Notes: generated from the sequence alone by a model not told the origin. Positions 12,257 through 20,249 are shown, counted from the stretch's first letter. The stretch: 20,982 bases of DNA from an uncultured Collinsella sp. (GCA_902489855.1 CABUBS010000012.1:1-20982), one strand, 5' to 3'. Made by a program: numbers and translations.

Positions 12257-14566
12257 ATGGCATTGACCCCCAACGAGGCATATGCGGCCAAGCAGCCGTT
12301 TGTGGACAAGGAGACACTCGAGCATATCGCCGAGCAGTTCCCCACGCCGTTTCATCTATACGACGAGGCTGGCATCCGCCGCAACATGCAAGAAGTGCGC
12401 GACGCCTTTGCGTGGAACCCAGGCTTTAAGGAATACTTTGCCGTCAAGGCCAACCCCAACCCGGCGCTCATCTCCATTCTCAACGAATACGGCTGCGGCT
12501 GCGATTGCTCGAGCTATACCGAGCTCATGATCGCCCGCTCACTGGGTATCACGGGACACGACATCATGTTCTCGTCCAACGACACACCGGCTGCCGACTT
12601 TGAGCTCGCCGACAAGCTGGGTGCCATCGTCAACTTTGACGACATCAGCCACATCGGGTTCTTTGAGCGCGTTGCGGGGCCCATCCCCAAGACGGTCAGC
12701 TGCCGCTTTAATCCAGGCGGCCTGTTCCAGCTCTCCAACGGCATCATGGATAACCCCGGCGACTCCAAATATGGCATGACCACCGAGCAGCTCTTTGAGG
12801 CCTTCCGCATGCTCAAGGCCAAGGGCGCCGAGGACTTTGGCATCCACGCATTCCTTGCCAGCAACACCGTCACCAACGACTACTACCCCAAGCTCGCGCG
12901 CATCCTCTTTGAGCTCGCCGTGCGCTTGGAGCGCGAGACCGGCGCACACGTCGCCTTCATCAATCTATCCGGCGGCGTCGGTATCCCCTACCTGCCCGAG
13001 CAGCAGGCCAACGACATTCACGCCATCGGCGAGGGAGTACGCGCGGCATACGACGAGATTCTGGTTCCCGCCGGCATGGGCGATGTGGCCATCTTCACCG
13101 AGATGGGCCGCTTTATGATGGGCCCCTACGGCTGCCTGGTCACCAAGGCCATCCACGAGAAGCAGATCTACAAGGACTATATCGGTGTCGATGCAAGTGC
13201 CGTCGATTTGATTCGCCCTGCCATGTATGGCGCCTACCACCACATTACGGTGATGGGTCAGCCGGACGGTCCCGATAAAACCGCAGCCCCCGTCACGAAC
13301 ACGTACGACATCACGGGCAATCTGTGCGAGAACAATGACAAGTTCGCCATCGACCGCGAGCTTCCGCATATCGACATGGGCGACCTGCTCGTGATTCACG
13401 ACACCGGCGCGCATGGCCACTCCATGGGCTACAACTACAACGGACGGCTGCGCTCCGCCGAGGTCCTGCTGCGCCCCGACGGCTCGGCCGACCTTATTCG
13501 CCGCGCCGAGCGCCTGGGCGATTACTTTGCCACGCTCGACGTGCTGCCGTGCGGCCGCGAGCTGCTGGCCAAATCGCGCGCCGAAAGCGCCCGCCGTCGC
13601 GCTCAGGACGAGCGCCTAGTAGTCGCCGCCCAATGGAACAAACGCGTCCAGATCGCGGAGGCGAAGGAGAAGAACATGGATATCCGCAATCTCGAGGGCT
13701 CAATCGTCGCCCTTGTCACGCCGTTTAAAAAGGACGGCAGTGTCGACTTTGACGCGCTTGAGCACCTTATCGATTTCCACCTGCAAAATGGCACTGACGC
13801 CATCCTCACCCTGGGCACCACCGGTGAGAGCGCCACGATGACCGATGACGAGGACAACTCCGTCGTCGCCGCTGTGGTCAAGCATGTTGCAGGACGCGTC
13901 CCCGTTATTGCCGGCTCGGGCTCCAACTCCACGCAGACCATGCTCACCAAGTCGCTCACCTATCAGGGCCTGGGCGCCGACGGTCTGCTGCTCATCACCC
14001 CCTACTACAACAAGTCCAATGAAGAGGGTATCTATCAGCACTTTAAGACCGTCGCCGATGCCGTGGACATCCCCTGCATCCTGTACAACATCCCCGGCCG
14101 CTGTGGCTGCGGCATCAGCGAGCGCAACGTAGAACGCCTGGCCGCGCACCCCAACATCATGGGTATTAAGGAGGCCTCGGGCAACGTCGCCTACGCGGCC
14201 AAGATCGCCCACCTGCTGTCAGACGACTTCCGCATGTACTCGGGCGAGGACGCGCTTACCGTACCGCTCATGAGCCTGGGCGCCTCGGGCACCATCAGCG
14301 TGTGGGCCGATGTTCAGCCGCAGCTCGTGCACGACATGTGCCGCGCCTATCTGGACGGTGACGTGGAGCGCGCCCGCGATATCCAGATTGCCGGCCAGCC
14401 GCTCATCAATGCCCTCTTTAGCGAGGTCAACCCCATCCCCGTCAAGGAAGCGCTCGCCCAGATGGGCATGATCGAGGCAAACTACCGTATGCCGCTGTGC
14501 CCCATGGCAGACGACACGCGAGCCGCACTTACCGATGCTCTGAAGGGAGCTGGTCTGCTTGATTAA
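12257..14566 (+). CDS. lysA-dapA: Diaminopimelate decarboxylase / 4-hydroxy-tetrahydrodipicolinate synthase in one frame (LysA-DapA)
   Basis: A single 769-codon frame carries two full enzymes. Residues 1-435: fold-III PLP decarboxylase of the clostridial LysA type, with PLP lysine in YFAVKANPNP (K64), GIHAFLASNT (H198), LSGGVGIPY (238-245), EMGRFMMGPYG (282-292) and substrate cysteine in NLCENND (C357). Residues 474-769: complete 296-aa DapA with GTTGES (520-525), LYNIPGRCG (Tyr610) and the Schiff-base lysine in GIKEASGN (K638). An Ala/Arg/Lys/Glu-rich helical linker (about 436-473) joins them, and no stop codon occurs between. DapA makes the first committed intermediate of lysine synthesis and LysA the final decarboxylation. 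The internal ATG 13676 has its own strong AAGGAGAA site. The gene is controlled by the upstream lysine riboswitch. Confidence 0.9.
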   Translation: MALTPNEAYAAKQPFVDKETLEHIAEQFPTPFHLYDEAGIRRNMQEVRDAFAWNPGFKEYFAVKANPNPALISILNEYGCGCDCSSYTELMIARSLGITGHDIMFSSNDTPAADFELADKLGAIVNFDDISHIGFFERVAGPIPKTVSCRFNPGGLFQLSNGIMDNPGDSKYGMTTEQLFEAFRMLKAKGAEDFGIHAFLASNTVTNDYYPKLARILFELAVRLERETGAHVAFINLSGGVGIPYLPEQQANDIHAIGEGVRAAYDEILVPAGMGDVAIFTEMGRFMMGPYGCLVTKAIHEKQIYKDYIGVDASAVDLIRPAMYGAYHHITVMGQPDGPDKTAAPVTNTYDITGNLCENNDKFAIDRELPHIDMGDLLVIHDTGAHGHSMGYNYNGRLRSAEVLLRPDGSADLIRRAERLGDYFATLDVLPCGRELLAKSRAESARRRAQDERLVVAAQWNKRVQIAEAKEKNMDIRNLEGSIVALVTPFKKDGSVDFDALEHLIDFHLQNGTDAILTLGTTGESATMTDDEDNSVVAAVVKHVAGRVPVIAGSGSNSTQTMLTKSLTYQGLGADGLLLITPYYNKSNEEGIYQHFKTVADAVDIPCILYNIPGRCGCGISERNVERLAAHPNIMGIKEASGNVAYAAKIAHLLSDDFRMYSGEDALTVPLMSLGASGTISVWADVQPQLVHDMCRAYLDGDVERARDIQIAGQPLINALFSEVNPIPVKEALAQMGMIEANYRMPLCPMADDTRAALTDALKGAGLLD
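13664..13678 (+). promoter_or_regulatory. Internal ribosome binding site and start for free DapA
   Basis: AAGGAGAA (13664-13671) lies four bases before ATG 13676-13678, which opens the DapA domain exactly at its usual N-terminus (MDIRNLEGSIVALVTPF). The site is as strong as those of other genes here. It could yield free 296-aa DapA besides the long product. Confidence 0.75.
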
Positions 14567-15299
14567 GACCGTCATTATGGGAACGGGCCGCATGGGCTCG
14601 CTCATCCGCACCACCGCCGAGGGCACCGTTGATGCCGCCGGTCAGCCCGTTTTTGATATCGTCGCCCAGATCGGTTTTGATCTGTCCGAGCTCGAGAGCG
14701 CCCCGGCGGCCGACGTTATCATCGACTTCTCGAACGTCGTGACCTTCGATGCCGTCGTCGCCTATGTCGAGCGCACGGGCGCCGCGTTGGTCTCGGGCAC
14801 CACAGGCTACACCCCCGAGCAGATGGATCGTCTGCGCGAGCTGGGCCAGAACACCCGCGTTATGCACTCGGGCAATTACTCCATCGGCATCGCAGCCCTG
14901 CGCCATCTGGTAGCGCAGGCTACACGCGAGCTGCCCGGCTTTGACTGCGAAATCGTCGAGACGCACCACAACCAAAAGGTCGACGCCCCGAGCGGCACTG
15001 CCAAGCTACTGCTCGACGCCGTCGTCGAAGCTGAACCCGAGGCAGGCTACCACCCCGTCTATGGCCGCGAGGGCATGTGCGGCGCGCGCGATCCCAAGGA
15101 GATCGGCATGCACTCGCTGCGCGGCGGCACCGTCGCCGGCGTGCACGAGGTGGGTTTCTTTGGCCAGGACGAGGAGGTCACGCTCACCCACCGCGCCACG
15201 AGCCGTCAGATCTTTGTCAACGGCGCCCTTGCCGCCGCCCAGAAGCTCGTCGTCCGCGACCCCGGCTTCTACACCTTCGATCAGGTCATGTTTGCCTAA
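14559..15299 (+). CDS. dapB: 4-hydroxy-tetrahydrodipicolinate reductase
   Basis: 246-aa DapB: nucleotide-binding loop VIMGTGRMGS (5-14), SGTTGYT (79-85), and the signature ETHHNQKVDAPSGTA (134-148) with the catalytic HH (136-137) and K140. It reduces the DapA product with NAD(P)H in lysine/DAP synthesis. The start is TTG 14559, overlapping the dapA stop by 8 bases. AAGGGAGC (14543-14550) is well placed, and the first beta strand IKTVIMG would be lost if the later ATG (14577) were used. It is co-transcribed with lysA-dapA and dapH. Confidence 0.95.
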   Translation: MIKTVIMGTGRMGSLIRTTAEGTVDAAGQPVFDIVAQIGFDLSELESAPAADVIIDFSNVVTFDAVVAYVERTGAALVSGTTGYTPEQMDRLRELGQNTRVMHSGNYSIGIAALRHLVAQATRELPGFDCEIVETHHNQKVDAPSGTAKLLLDAVVEAEPEAGYHPVYGREGMCGARDPKEIGMHSLRGGTVAGVHEVGFFGQDEEVTLTHRATSRQIFVNGALAAAQKLVVRDPGFYTFDQVMFA

Positions 15300-15338
15300 C
15301 CAATCATTAACCAAGCCCGCGTAAAGGAGAAACAGTAT

Positions 15339-16058
15339 ATGAGCAACGCAGCCGAAATGGATGCCCAAGAGATTATCAACTACATCGCCACCGCGCCCAA
15401 GAAGACGCCTGTCAAACTGTACGTGCGCGAGAAGCCCGGCATGAAGGTTGCCTGGGGCGATGCGCACGTCTACGGCGGCCGCCGCGGCAAGACCGTCTTT
15501 GGTGACTGGGATGAGCTCAAGACCATCCTCGACGCCAATGCCGATTCCATCGACTACTACGATGTCGAGAACGACTGCCGCAACTCCGCCGTCCCCATGC
15601 TCGACCTTAAGGGTATCAACGCCCGCATCGAGCCGGGCGCGATCATCCGCGACCGCGTCGAGATCGGTGACCGCGCTGTCATCATGATGGGCGCCATCAT
15701 CAATATTGGCTCCGTCATCGGCGAGGGCTCCATGATCGATATGGGCGCCGTGCTGGGCGGCCGCGCCACCGTGGGTAAGAACTGCCACATCGGCGCCGGT
15801 ACCGTATTGGCGGGCGTCGTAGAGCCCGCGAGTGCCACGCCCGTCATCATCGAGGACGATGTCATGATTGGCGCCAACGCCGTGGTCCTGGAGGGCGTGC
15901 GCGTGGGCAAGGGCGCCGTCGTGGCTGCCGGCGCCGTATGCGTCGAGGACGTCCCTGCCGGCGCCGTCGTAGCCGGTGTTCCCGCCCGCGTCATCAAGAT
16001 GCGCGATGAGAAAACCGACAGCAAGACTGGTTTGGAAGAGGGCTTACGTCAACTGTAA
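15339..16058 (+). CDS. dapH: Tetrahydrodipicolinate N-acetyltransferase
   Basis: 239-aa protein. The N-terminal DapH-specific domain (1-90, EIINYIATAPKKTPVKLYVR, FGDWDELK) precedes a left-handed parallel beta helix of hexapeptide repeats (95-218, e.g. GAIIRDRVEIGDRAVIMMGAIINIGSV in outline), ending with the usual VPARVIK. It transfers acetyl from acetyl-CoA to tetrahydrodipicolinate, which defines the acetylase branch rather than the succinylase or dehydrogenase branch. The ATG at 15339 has AAAGGAGAA seven bases upstream. It is the last gene of the lysine operon, followed by a terminator. Confidence 0.95.
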   Translation: MSNAAEMDAQEIINYIATAPKKTPVKLYVREKPGMKVAWGDAHVYGGRRGKTVFGDWDELKTILDANADSIDYYDVENDCRNSAVPMLDLKGINARIEPGAIIRDRVEIGDRAVIMMGAIINIGSVIGEGSMIDMGAVLGGRATVGKNCHIGAGTVLAGVVEPASATPVIIEDDVMIGANAVVLEGVRVGKGAVVAAGAVCVEDVPAGAVVAGVPARVIKMRDEKTDSKTGLEEGLRQL

Positions 16059-16097
16059 AGGTGTGTCAGCCTGCAGCGCAATTCAATCTCAAGGAAG

Positions 16098-16131
16098 AAA
16101 GCCGAAGCCCCCAAGGGACTTCGGCTTTGCT
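16098..16131. terminator. Bidirectional terminator between dapH and the toxin gene
   Basis: AAAGCCGAAG (16098-16107) pairs exactly with CTTCGGCTTT (16119-16128), with an inner CCC/GGG extension. T-rich sequence flanks it on both strands, serving the convergent genes. Confidence 0.85.
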
Positions 16132-16475
16132 TATCTTAAGGTTCCGTCGTATTCAACCATGGCGGGATGCTTCGATAAACGATCGGCAGCCGTCTTATAG
16201 ACTTCGGAACGGTCGCGCCGACCTATTGCAACGATCTCGGCAATCTCAACCGTTCCGTCCTCTCGGATTCGAAATACCATTCGGAGTCCTGCCTTTCGCC
16301 ATTTGATCTTTTTACAGCCGGCAAGCTCACCGTGAAGCGGCGTTCCGATTTCATCGGCGCGCGTCTTTAATTTCGCCACTGCAATGCGGACAAGTCTTCG
16401 CTGGGATCCATCTAGTTTTTGATATTCCTTCTCGACGTCTCGATTCAAAAAGCCGACGACAAAGTGCCCACTCAT
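16131..16475 (-). CDS. Type II toxin, RelE/ParE superfamily (putative mRNA interferase)
   Basis: 114-aa basic protein with the RelE-type order: helix EKEYQKLDGSQRRLVRIAVAKLK, then HGELAGCKKIKWRKAGLRMVFRI (48-70), EIAEIVAIGRRDRSEVYKTA (77-96). Toxins of this fold cleave mRNA on the ribosome or poison gyrase. The 'K-W-R-K-x-x-x-R-x-V-F-R-I ... I-G-R-R-x-x-x-x-V-Y' order favours RelE. Its ATG overlaps the antitoxin stop as ATGA, the classic coupling. No activity test is possible from sequence. Confidence 0.85.
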   Translation of the reverse strand: MSGHFVVGFLNRDVEKEYQKLDGSQRRLVRIAVAKLKTRADEIGTPLHGELAGCKKIKWRKAGLRMVFRIREDGTVEIAEIVAIGRRDRSEVYKTAADRLSKHPAMVEYDGTLR

Positions 16476-16822
16476 TCGAAAAGATCCTCATCCGAAATCG
16501 CGTCGGAGTCCATCGATTCGAACTCCGCGAGCTCCTCAGGAGTCAGGGCATCTTCAAACGGAATAAACTCATGTGGTCCGTTTTTGATTCGATCCGCCGC
16601 AATGCGATCAAGCTCAAGTTCACGAAGGTACTGCAGGGCGCCGTACATCTCCTCATAGGCGGCGTAGTCGATAATCACGGTATCGATGTCGTTATGATCG
16701 GCGATAAACTGCGGCGCGCGCTTAGCACGCTTGCGAACGGCAGATAAGGACTTGCTCGCTTCGGTGGCAGAAACTACCTGATCTTTTGTAAACACCGGCT
16801 TTTCCAGAACAAGTGGGGACAT
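16472..16822 (-). CDS. Antitoxin, Phd/YefM family-like
   Basis: 116-aa acidic protein. Residues 16-65 (VVSATEASKSLSAVRKRAKRAPQFIADHNDIDTVIIDYAAYEEMY in outline) follow the Phd/YefM DNA-binding fold, where 'SATEASKNF' and 'VIIxYxxYE' are typical. The C-terminal half (70-116) is highly acidic, as expected of the toxin-neutralising part. The ATG at 16822 follows GGAGG at five bases, next to a large dyad operator, so autoregulation is likely. It overlaps the toxin gene by four bases. Confidence 0.8.
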   Translation of the reverse strand: MSPLVLEKPVFTKDQVVSATEASKSLSAVRKRAKRAPQFIADHNDIDTVIIDYAAYEEMYGALQYLRELELDRIAADRIKNGPHEFIPFEDALTPEELAEFESMDSDAISDEDLFE

Positions 16823-16839
16823 CTGGACCTCCAAAAAAT

Positions 16840-16885
16840 AATCTGGATTATATTTCAAAGTATACTTCAAAATATAATCCAGATT
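16840..16885. promoter_or_regulatory. 46-bp dyad operator/promoter of the toxin-antitoxin pair
   Basis: AATCTGGATTATATTT (16840-16855) and AAATATAATCCAGATT (16870-16885) are exact reverse complements, and AAGTATACTT (16858-16867) is centred on the same axis. The whole dyad has only two mismatched pairs. The left arm carries a perfect minus-strand TATAAT (16852-16847), 25 bases before the antitoxin start. The right arm carries the mirror copy pointing the other way. Repressor binding here would block the promoter. Confidence 0.75.
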
Positions 16886-16907
16886 TTTCTTCGAAAGAAA
16901 GTATTGG

Positions 16908-17912
16908 TTATCGGTTCTCGATGCTTCCGATGTTCTTGAGCTCGATGGAGATGAGGCCGTTGGGCTCGTTGACGAACTCGATGTATTCGGAGTTCGAACC
17001 CATCTCGGCCGGGAAGCTGATCTCGATACCTGTGTCGGTTCGAATCTTATGATTGCGCACCGCTGCGCGTTCGACCTGCTTGCGCTCCACGGGCACACGC
17101 TCAGGCACCTTCTCCTCGGTCAGTGCCGCGCGCACGTTCTCCTTGATGACCGGTTCGTCTTCAAAGACCTCATCGACGATATCCCAAGGCGGCAGCTCCT
17201 CGTCATCCTCAACCTTCTCGGCAACGGCAGCCTTAACCTTAGCGAGCGCTACAGCCGTGTTGGCACCATGCTCCTCGGCGACTTCCTCGACCACACGCGT
17301 CACGGTGTCGATGACCTCCTTGCCCGATACGCCCGTGTCGCACTGCAGCAGGCCATCGGGGATAAGCATACGGTCCTCGCCGGCAATCTTGCGCTTCTTG
17401 TCCACGTAGCCGATCTCCATGGTGCTTGCGCGCACGATGGCATAGCTCGGCACCTTTTGCGAGGGGTTCGGCAGAATGGCGTAGTGGCGCGCGATGTCGT
17501 TGCGCACCTCCCCTTCCTCGCGGCCCACTTCGTGCATGAATGCCTGCTTGGAGCCCAGCAGCATCACGGCAAACCAGCGGACATCCTCATCGTCGTCAAA
17601 ATCGGCCACGAGCACGTCGGTGGACTCGGCTTTCTCGGCTTTAGTGAGCTCGGAGGAGATAAACTCCGCAATCTGCTGCGACAGGTCCACGAACTCGCGC
17701 TCGCCAAAGAAATAGCCCTTGAGCTCGCCGCCAAACGCAGAGTTCTCGGCAAACGTGGCGCGTTTATTGTCGGCCGAGGTGCGCGCGCGGCGCAGATGCA
17801 TGGTCACGAAGTTGCGCACGGTACGGCTCTCGATATCGAGCTCGCGCTGGCTCATAACGTTGACGGCAGAGTCAAAGTCCAGGATATGCAGAATCGCGTG
17901 ATTGATTTTCAT
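16908..17912 (-). CDS. Nucleoid-associated protein, NdpA/YejK family
   Basis: 334 aa from the chosen start. The N-terminus MKINHAILHILDF is the family signature (compare IKHAIIHELDK-type starts), followed by a mixed domain with LKGYFFGEREFVDLSQQIAEFI (about 65-85) and DDDEDVRWFAVMLLGSKQAFMH. The C-terminus has IRTDTGIEISFPAEM and ends in a short beta segment. Members bind the nucleoid, but their precise job is not settled. An acidic, Val-rich stretch (about 210-260) is longer than I expect and may be a flexible insertion. The ATG at 17912 fits the family N-terminus and has GGA nine bases upstream; an ATG nine bases further up (17921) is possible. The TA operator lies just downstream. Confidence 0.85.
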   Translation of the reverse strand: MKINHAILHILDFDSAVNVMSQRELDIESRTVRNFVTMHLRRARTSADNKRATFAENSAFGGELKGYFFGEREFVDLSQQIAEFISSELTKAEKAESTDVLVADFDDDEDVRWFAVMLLGSKQAFMHEVGREEGEVRNDIARHYAILPNPSQKVPSYAIVRASTMEIGYVDKKRKIAGEDRMLIPDGLLQCDTGVSGKEVIDTVTRVVEEVAEEHGANTAVALAKVKAAVAEKVEDDEELPPWDIVDEVFEDEPVIKENVRAALTEEKVPERVPVERKQVERAAVRNHKIRTDTGIEISFPAEMGSNSEYIEFVNEPNGLISIELKNIGSIENR

Positions 17913-17986
17913 ATACGGCATTCCGTTCTAGATTGATTTCGGCACGAACCAGTATAGCGGTCGAGCCCGCCCCAGGCGCATCGAAG

Positions 17987-18021
17987 ATTGGTGCATCGGG
18001 GACAGGTTGCTTTGCACCAAT
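17987..18021. repeat. Hairpin repeat with GGGGACAGGTT loop (copy A)
   Basis: ATTGGTGCA (17987-17995) and TGCACCAAT (18013-18021) are exact reverse complements around a 17-base loop containing GGGGACAGGTT. The element ends two bases after the hydrolase stop codon and matches the copy at 19202-19232 in orientation, loop length and most bases. Confidence 0.85.
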
Positions 18022-18023
18022 GG

Positions 18024-19184
18024 CTAGCGCAGGAGCTCGGACTGCCAAGCCTCGAGCTGTTCTGCCAAACTCTTGCCGGCAGCCGGCATGTCAATCTGGG
18101 GTCGTTTGGGCAGCAATGCGCATTTAAGGATTGCCACGATGGTCTGCGAAACAAAGCGTCGCGTATCCTTGTCAAAGCCTTGCGCAGCCTGGAGCATCAC
18201 GGGTAGGTTCTCGCGCAGATTCCCAGCGATATCCGCAAACCGCTCAGCACCCGTAGCCTCAAACACAGAGAACAACGCATCTACAAAACGCTCGCGCTCG
18301 GCAGGCCCCACTGCAAGCAGCATCTCGCGAATGGAACCATCAACGTATCGAGCACCGGCGGACAGGCGCTCACAGTACACGAAGTCGCGACCATCAACCA
18401 CCCAGCTAAAGGGATTGTGCTGCAGCAGGCTGAACTCGGTGCTCTCAACGATGGCATAGTCCTCCTGCGTCTCGAACATCATGCCAAAGATCGACGACCG
18501 AGGTAGCGTCTTGTCGATTCGACCGGAAAGATCGGCAAAGGCGTCGCCGTTCAGAAACTCCTCGACGAAGCCCGGACCATCATGGGAATACGCCCGTTCG
18601 ATTCGCTCACGGGCGGCATCGGAGCACATCGCCGCACCGTACACCGCAAGGTTTCCACCCTTGGAATGACCTCCGCACAAAAGCGGCCCGTCAATCGCAT
18701 CCGCCGCCTCGTCCACATAACGCGCCGCGGATTCCTGGGCCGGCACAGGGCACCGGAACGCCATGTTAAAGTCCTCTTTCCAGCCCACAATCGTGCTGTC
18801 GGTCCCCCGGAAGGAAAGATAACTAAACCCCGCCGGAAACCGGAACGCCATGGCTGCAAACTGCTCTGTCGCCACCGCATCGCTCACGGCACGATAGCCG
18901 CAAACGTGCACGCCACGGTAGCGAGGGCTTGCTGCCACGGCCTCCAACAAGGCCCTGCTCCCCTCTGGGTCCCACAAGTCGTCAATCATGTCCCGGTAGC
19001 ACTCGGCACGCAGCAGCTCGCGTACGTCTAGGCCCTGCCAGTCCGTCAGCTCCGCCATATCACCCGGCAAACGCAAATAGGACAACCACGCAAAGACCAG
19101 GCTATCCACCGCGCAGAACGGCCGCTCCTCAAACGGATCAAACGCCGTCTGGGCATAGGTCAAAAAATTAGGCGAATCCGACAT
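18024..19184 (-). CDS. DUF2974-like alpha/beta hydrolase (lipase-like)
   Basis: 386-aa protein. Residues 117-180 show the alpha/beta hydrolase core of this family: FSYLSFRGTDSTIVGWKEDFNMAF (oxyanion and strand region) and the nucleophile elbow CGGHSKGGNLA with Ser174. A later YSHDGPGFVEE is consistent with a catalytic-acid loop, and FSLLQHNPFSWVV may hold the catalytic His. Such proteins occur widely in Firmicutes and Coriobacteriia, and their substrate is unknown. No signal peptide, so probably cytoplasmic. The ATG at 19184 is preceded by GGGAGGG at close spacing. Direct copies of a hairpin repeat flank the gene on both sides. Confidence 0.8.
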   Translation of the reverse strand: MSDSPNFLTYAQTAFDPFEERPFCAVDSLVFAWLSYLRLPGDMAELTDWQGLDVRELLRAECYRDMIDDLWDPEGSRALLEAVAASPRYRGVHVCGYRAVSDAVATEQFAAMAFRFPAGFSYLSFRGTDSTIVGWKEDFNMAFRCPVPAQESAARYVDEAADAIDGPLLCGGHSKGGNLAVYGAAMCSDAARERIERAYSHDGPGFVEEFLNGDAFADLSGRIDKTLPRSSIFGMMFETQEDYAIVESTEFSLLQHNPFSWVVDGRDFVYCERLSAGARYVDGSIREMLLAVGPAERERFVDALFSVFEATGAERFADIAGNLRENLPVMLQAAQGFDKDTRRFVSQTIVAILKCALLPKRPQIDMPAAGKSLAEQLEAWQSELLR

Positions 19185-19201
19185 GGCCCTCCCATCAACT
19201 A

Positions 19202-19232
19202 TGGTGCATTGGGGTCAGGTTACTTTGCACCA
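19202..19232. repeat. Hairpin repeat with GGGGTCAGGTT loop (copy B)
   Basis: TGGTGCA (19202-19208) and TGCACCA (19226-19232) enclose a 17-base loop. The loop differs from copy A at only three positions. It lies 17 bases upstream of the hydrolase start and next to the ldh terminator. Confidence 0.85.
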
Positions 19233-19233
19233 A

Positions 19234-19267
19234 AAAGGCGCCCGGGCCGTGTGGACCCGGACGCCTT
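19234..19267 (-). terminator. Terminator of the lactate dehydrogenase gene
   Basis: On the minus strand AAGGCGTCCGGG pairs with CCCGGGCGCCTT (one T-G pair) and is followed by a short T-run. It lies about 30 bases after the ldh stop codon. Confidence 0.85.
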
Positions 19268-19298
19268 CATTGTAGCTTTTCGCTCTGGCGAGCTTGAT

Positions 19299-20249
19299 TT
19301 AGCAGGAGAAGTCGACGCTGTCGATGATGTCCTTGAGGGCCTTGGCGGAGGCGGTGAGCTCATGCTGCTCGTCATCGTCCAGCGGGACGGGGACGCGGCA
19401 GACAACGCCGTCGCGGCCAACGACAGTCGGCATGGAGATGGCGAGATCGGACAGGCCATACTCGCCCACCATGAGCGAGGAGACGGGCAGAACGGTCTGC
19501 TCATCGCGCATGACGGCGGTGCAGATGCGCTTGACGGCCATGGCGACGCCATAGTAGGTGGCGTGCTTCTTCTCGATGATGGTGTAGGCGGAGTTCTTGA
19601 CGTCCTCGGCGATGCGCTTCTCAGCAGCCTCATGCTCCAGGTGGCCATGAAGCTCACAGAAGGTGTTCAGCGGCACGCCGGCAACCTGGGCGCTGGACCA
19701 AGCGACGAACTCGGAGTCGCCGTGCTCACCCATGACGTAGGCCTGAACGTCGCGCGGGTCAACCTCGACGTGGGCGCCAAGCATCTGCTGCAGACGGCCG
19801 GTGTCAAGTACGGTGCCGGAGCCGATGACATGACCCTCGGGCAAGCCGGACATCTTGATGGCGGCATAAGTCAGAACATCGACCGGGTTGGAGACGATGA
19901 GCAGAATGCCGTCAAAGCCAGACTTCTTAATCTCGGGGATAATGGACTTAAAGATGTTGACGTTCTTGTTGACCAGGTCCAGGCGGGTCTCACCGGGCTT
20001 CTGGGCAGCGCCAGCGGTGACGACGATCATGGCGGCGTCGGCGACATCGGAATAATCGCCGGCGTAAATCTTCATCGGCTCGGCAAACGTCATGCCGTGC
20101 GCGATATCCAGGGCCTCACCCTCGGCGCGGTTCTTGTCCACGTCGATGAGGACCATCTCGGAGAACAGACCGCTCTGCATCAGTGCGAACGCCGAAGACG
20201 AACCGACGAAACCGCAGCCGACAATAGCGACCTTCTTCTCGTTAACCAT
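19299..20249 (-). CDS. ldh: L-lactate dehydrogenase
   Basis: 316-aa NAD-dependent dehydrogenase reducing pyruvate to L-lactate, a key fermentation step. NAD loop GCGFVGSSSA (11-20), D36 after the second strand, substrate loop AGAAQKPGETRLDL (80-92) with Gln83, which selects lactate/pyruvate over malate/oxaloacetate (Arg there in malate dehydrogenase), SNPVDVLTY (120-128), GSGTVLDTGRL (143-153, R152), and the catalytic His177 in GEHGDSE. The ATG at 20249 has GGAG six bases upstream; upstream in-frame sequence (to 20327) does not match the family. The length is normal. Confidence 0.96.
   Translation of the reverse strand: MVNEKKVAIVGCGFVGSSSAFALMQSGLFSEMVLIDVDKNRAEGEALDIAHGMTFAEPMKIYAGDYSDVADAAMIVVTAGAAQKPGETRLDLVNKNVNIFKSIIPEIKKSGFDGILLIVSNPVDVLTYAAIKMSGLPEGHVIGSGTVLDTGRLQQMLGAHVEVDPRDVQAYVMGEHGDSEFVAWSSAQVAGVPLNTFCELHGHLEHEAAEKRIAEDVKNSAYTIIEKKHATYYGVAMAVKRICTAVMRDEQTVLPVSSLMVGEYGLSDLAISMPTVVGRDGVVCRVPVPLDDDEQHELTASAKALKDIIDSVDFSC

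Noticed and set aside
16822..17098. Antitoxin N-terminal extension to an upstream start in the same frame
   Set aside because: It would overlap the end of the nucleoid protein gene and the operator; ATG 16822 has GGAGG at proper spacing.
17987..18021. Copy A hairpin as intrinsic terminator of the hydrolase gene
   Set aside because: There is no T-run after the stem on the minus strand, and a matching copy also sits upstream of the gene.
19299..20249. Malate dehydrogenase as alternative for ldh
   Set aside because: Gln83 in the AQKPGETR loop favours lactate dehydrogenase; malate enzymes have Arg there.
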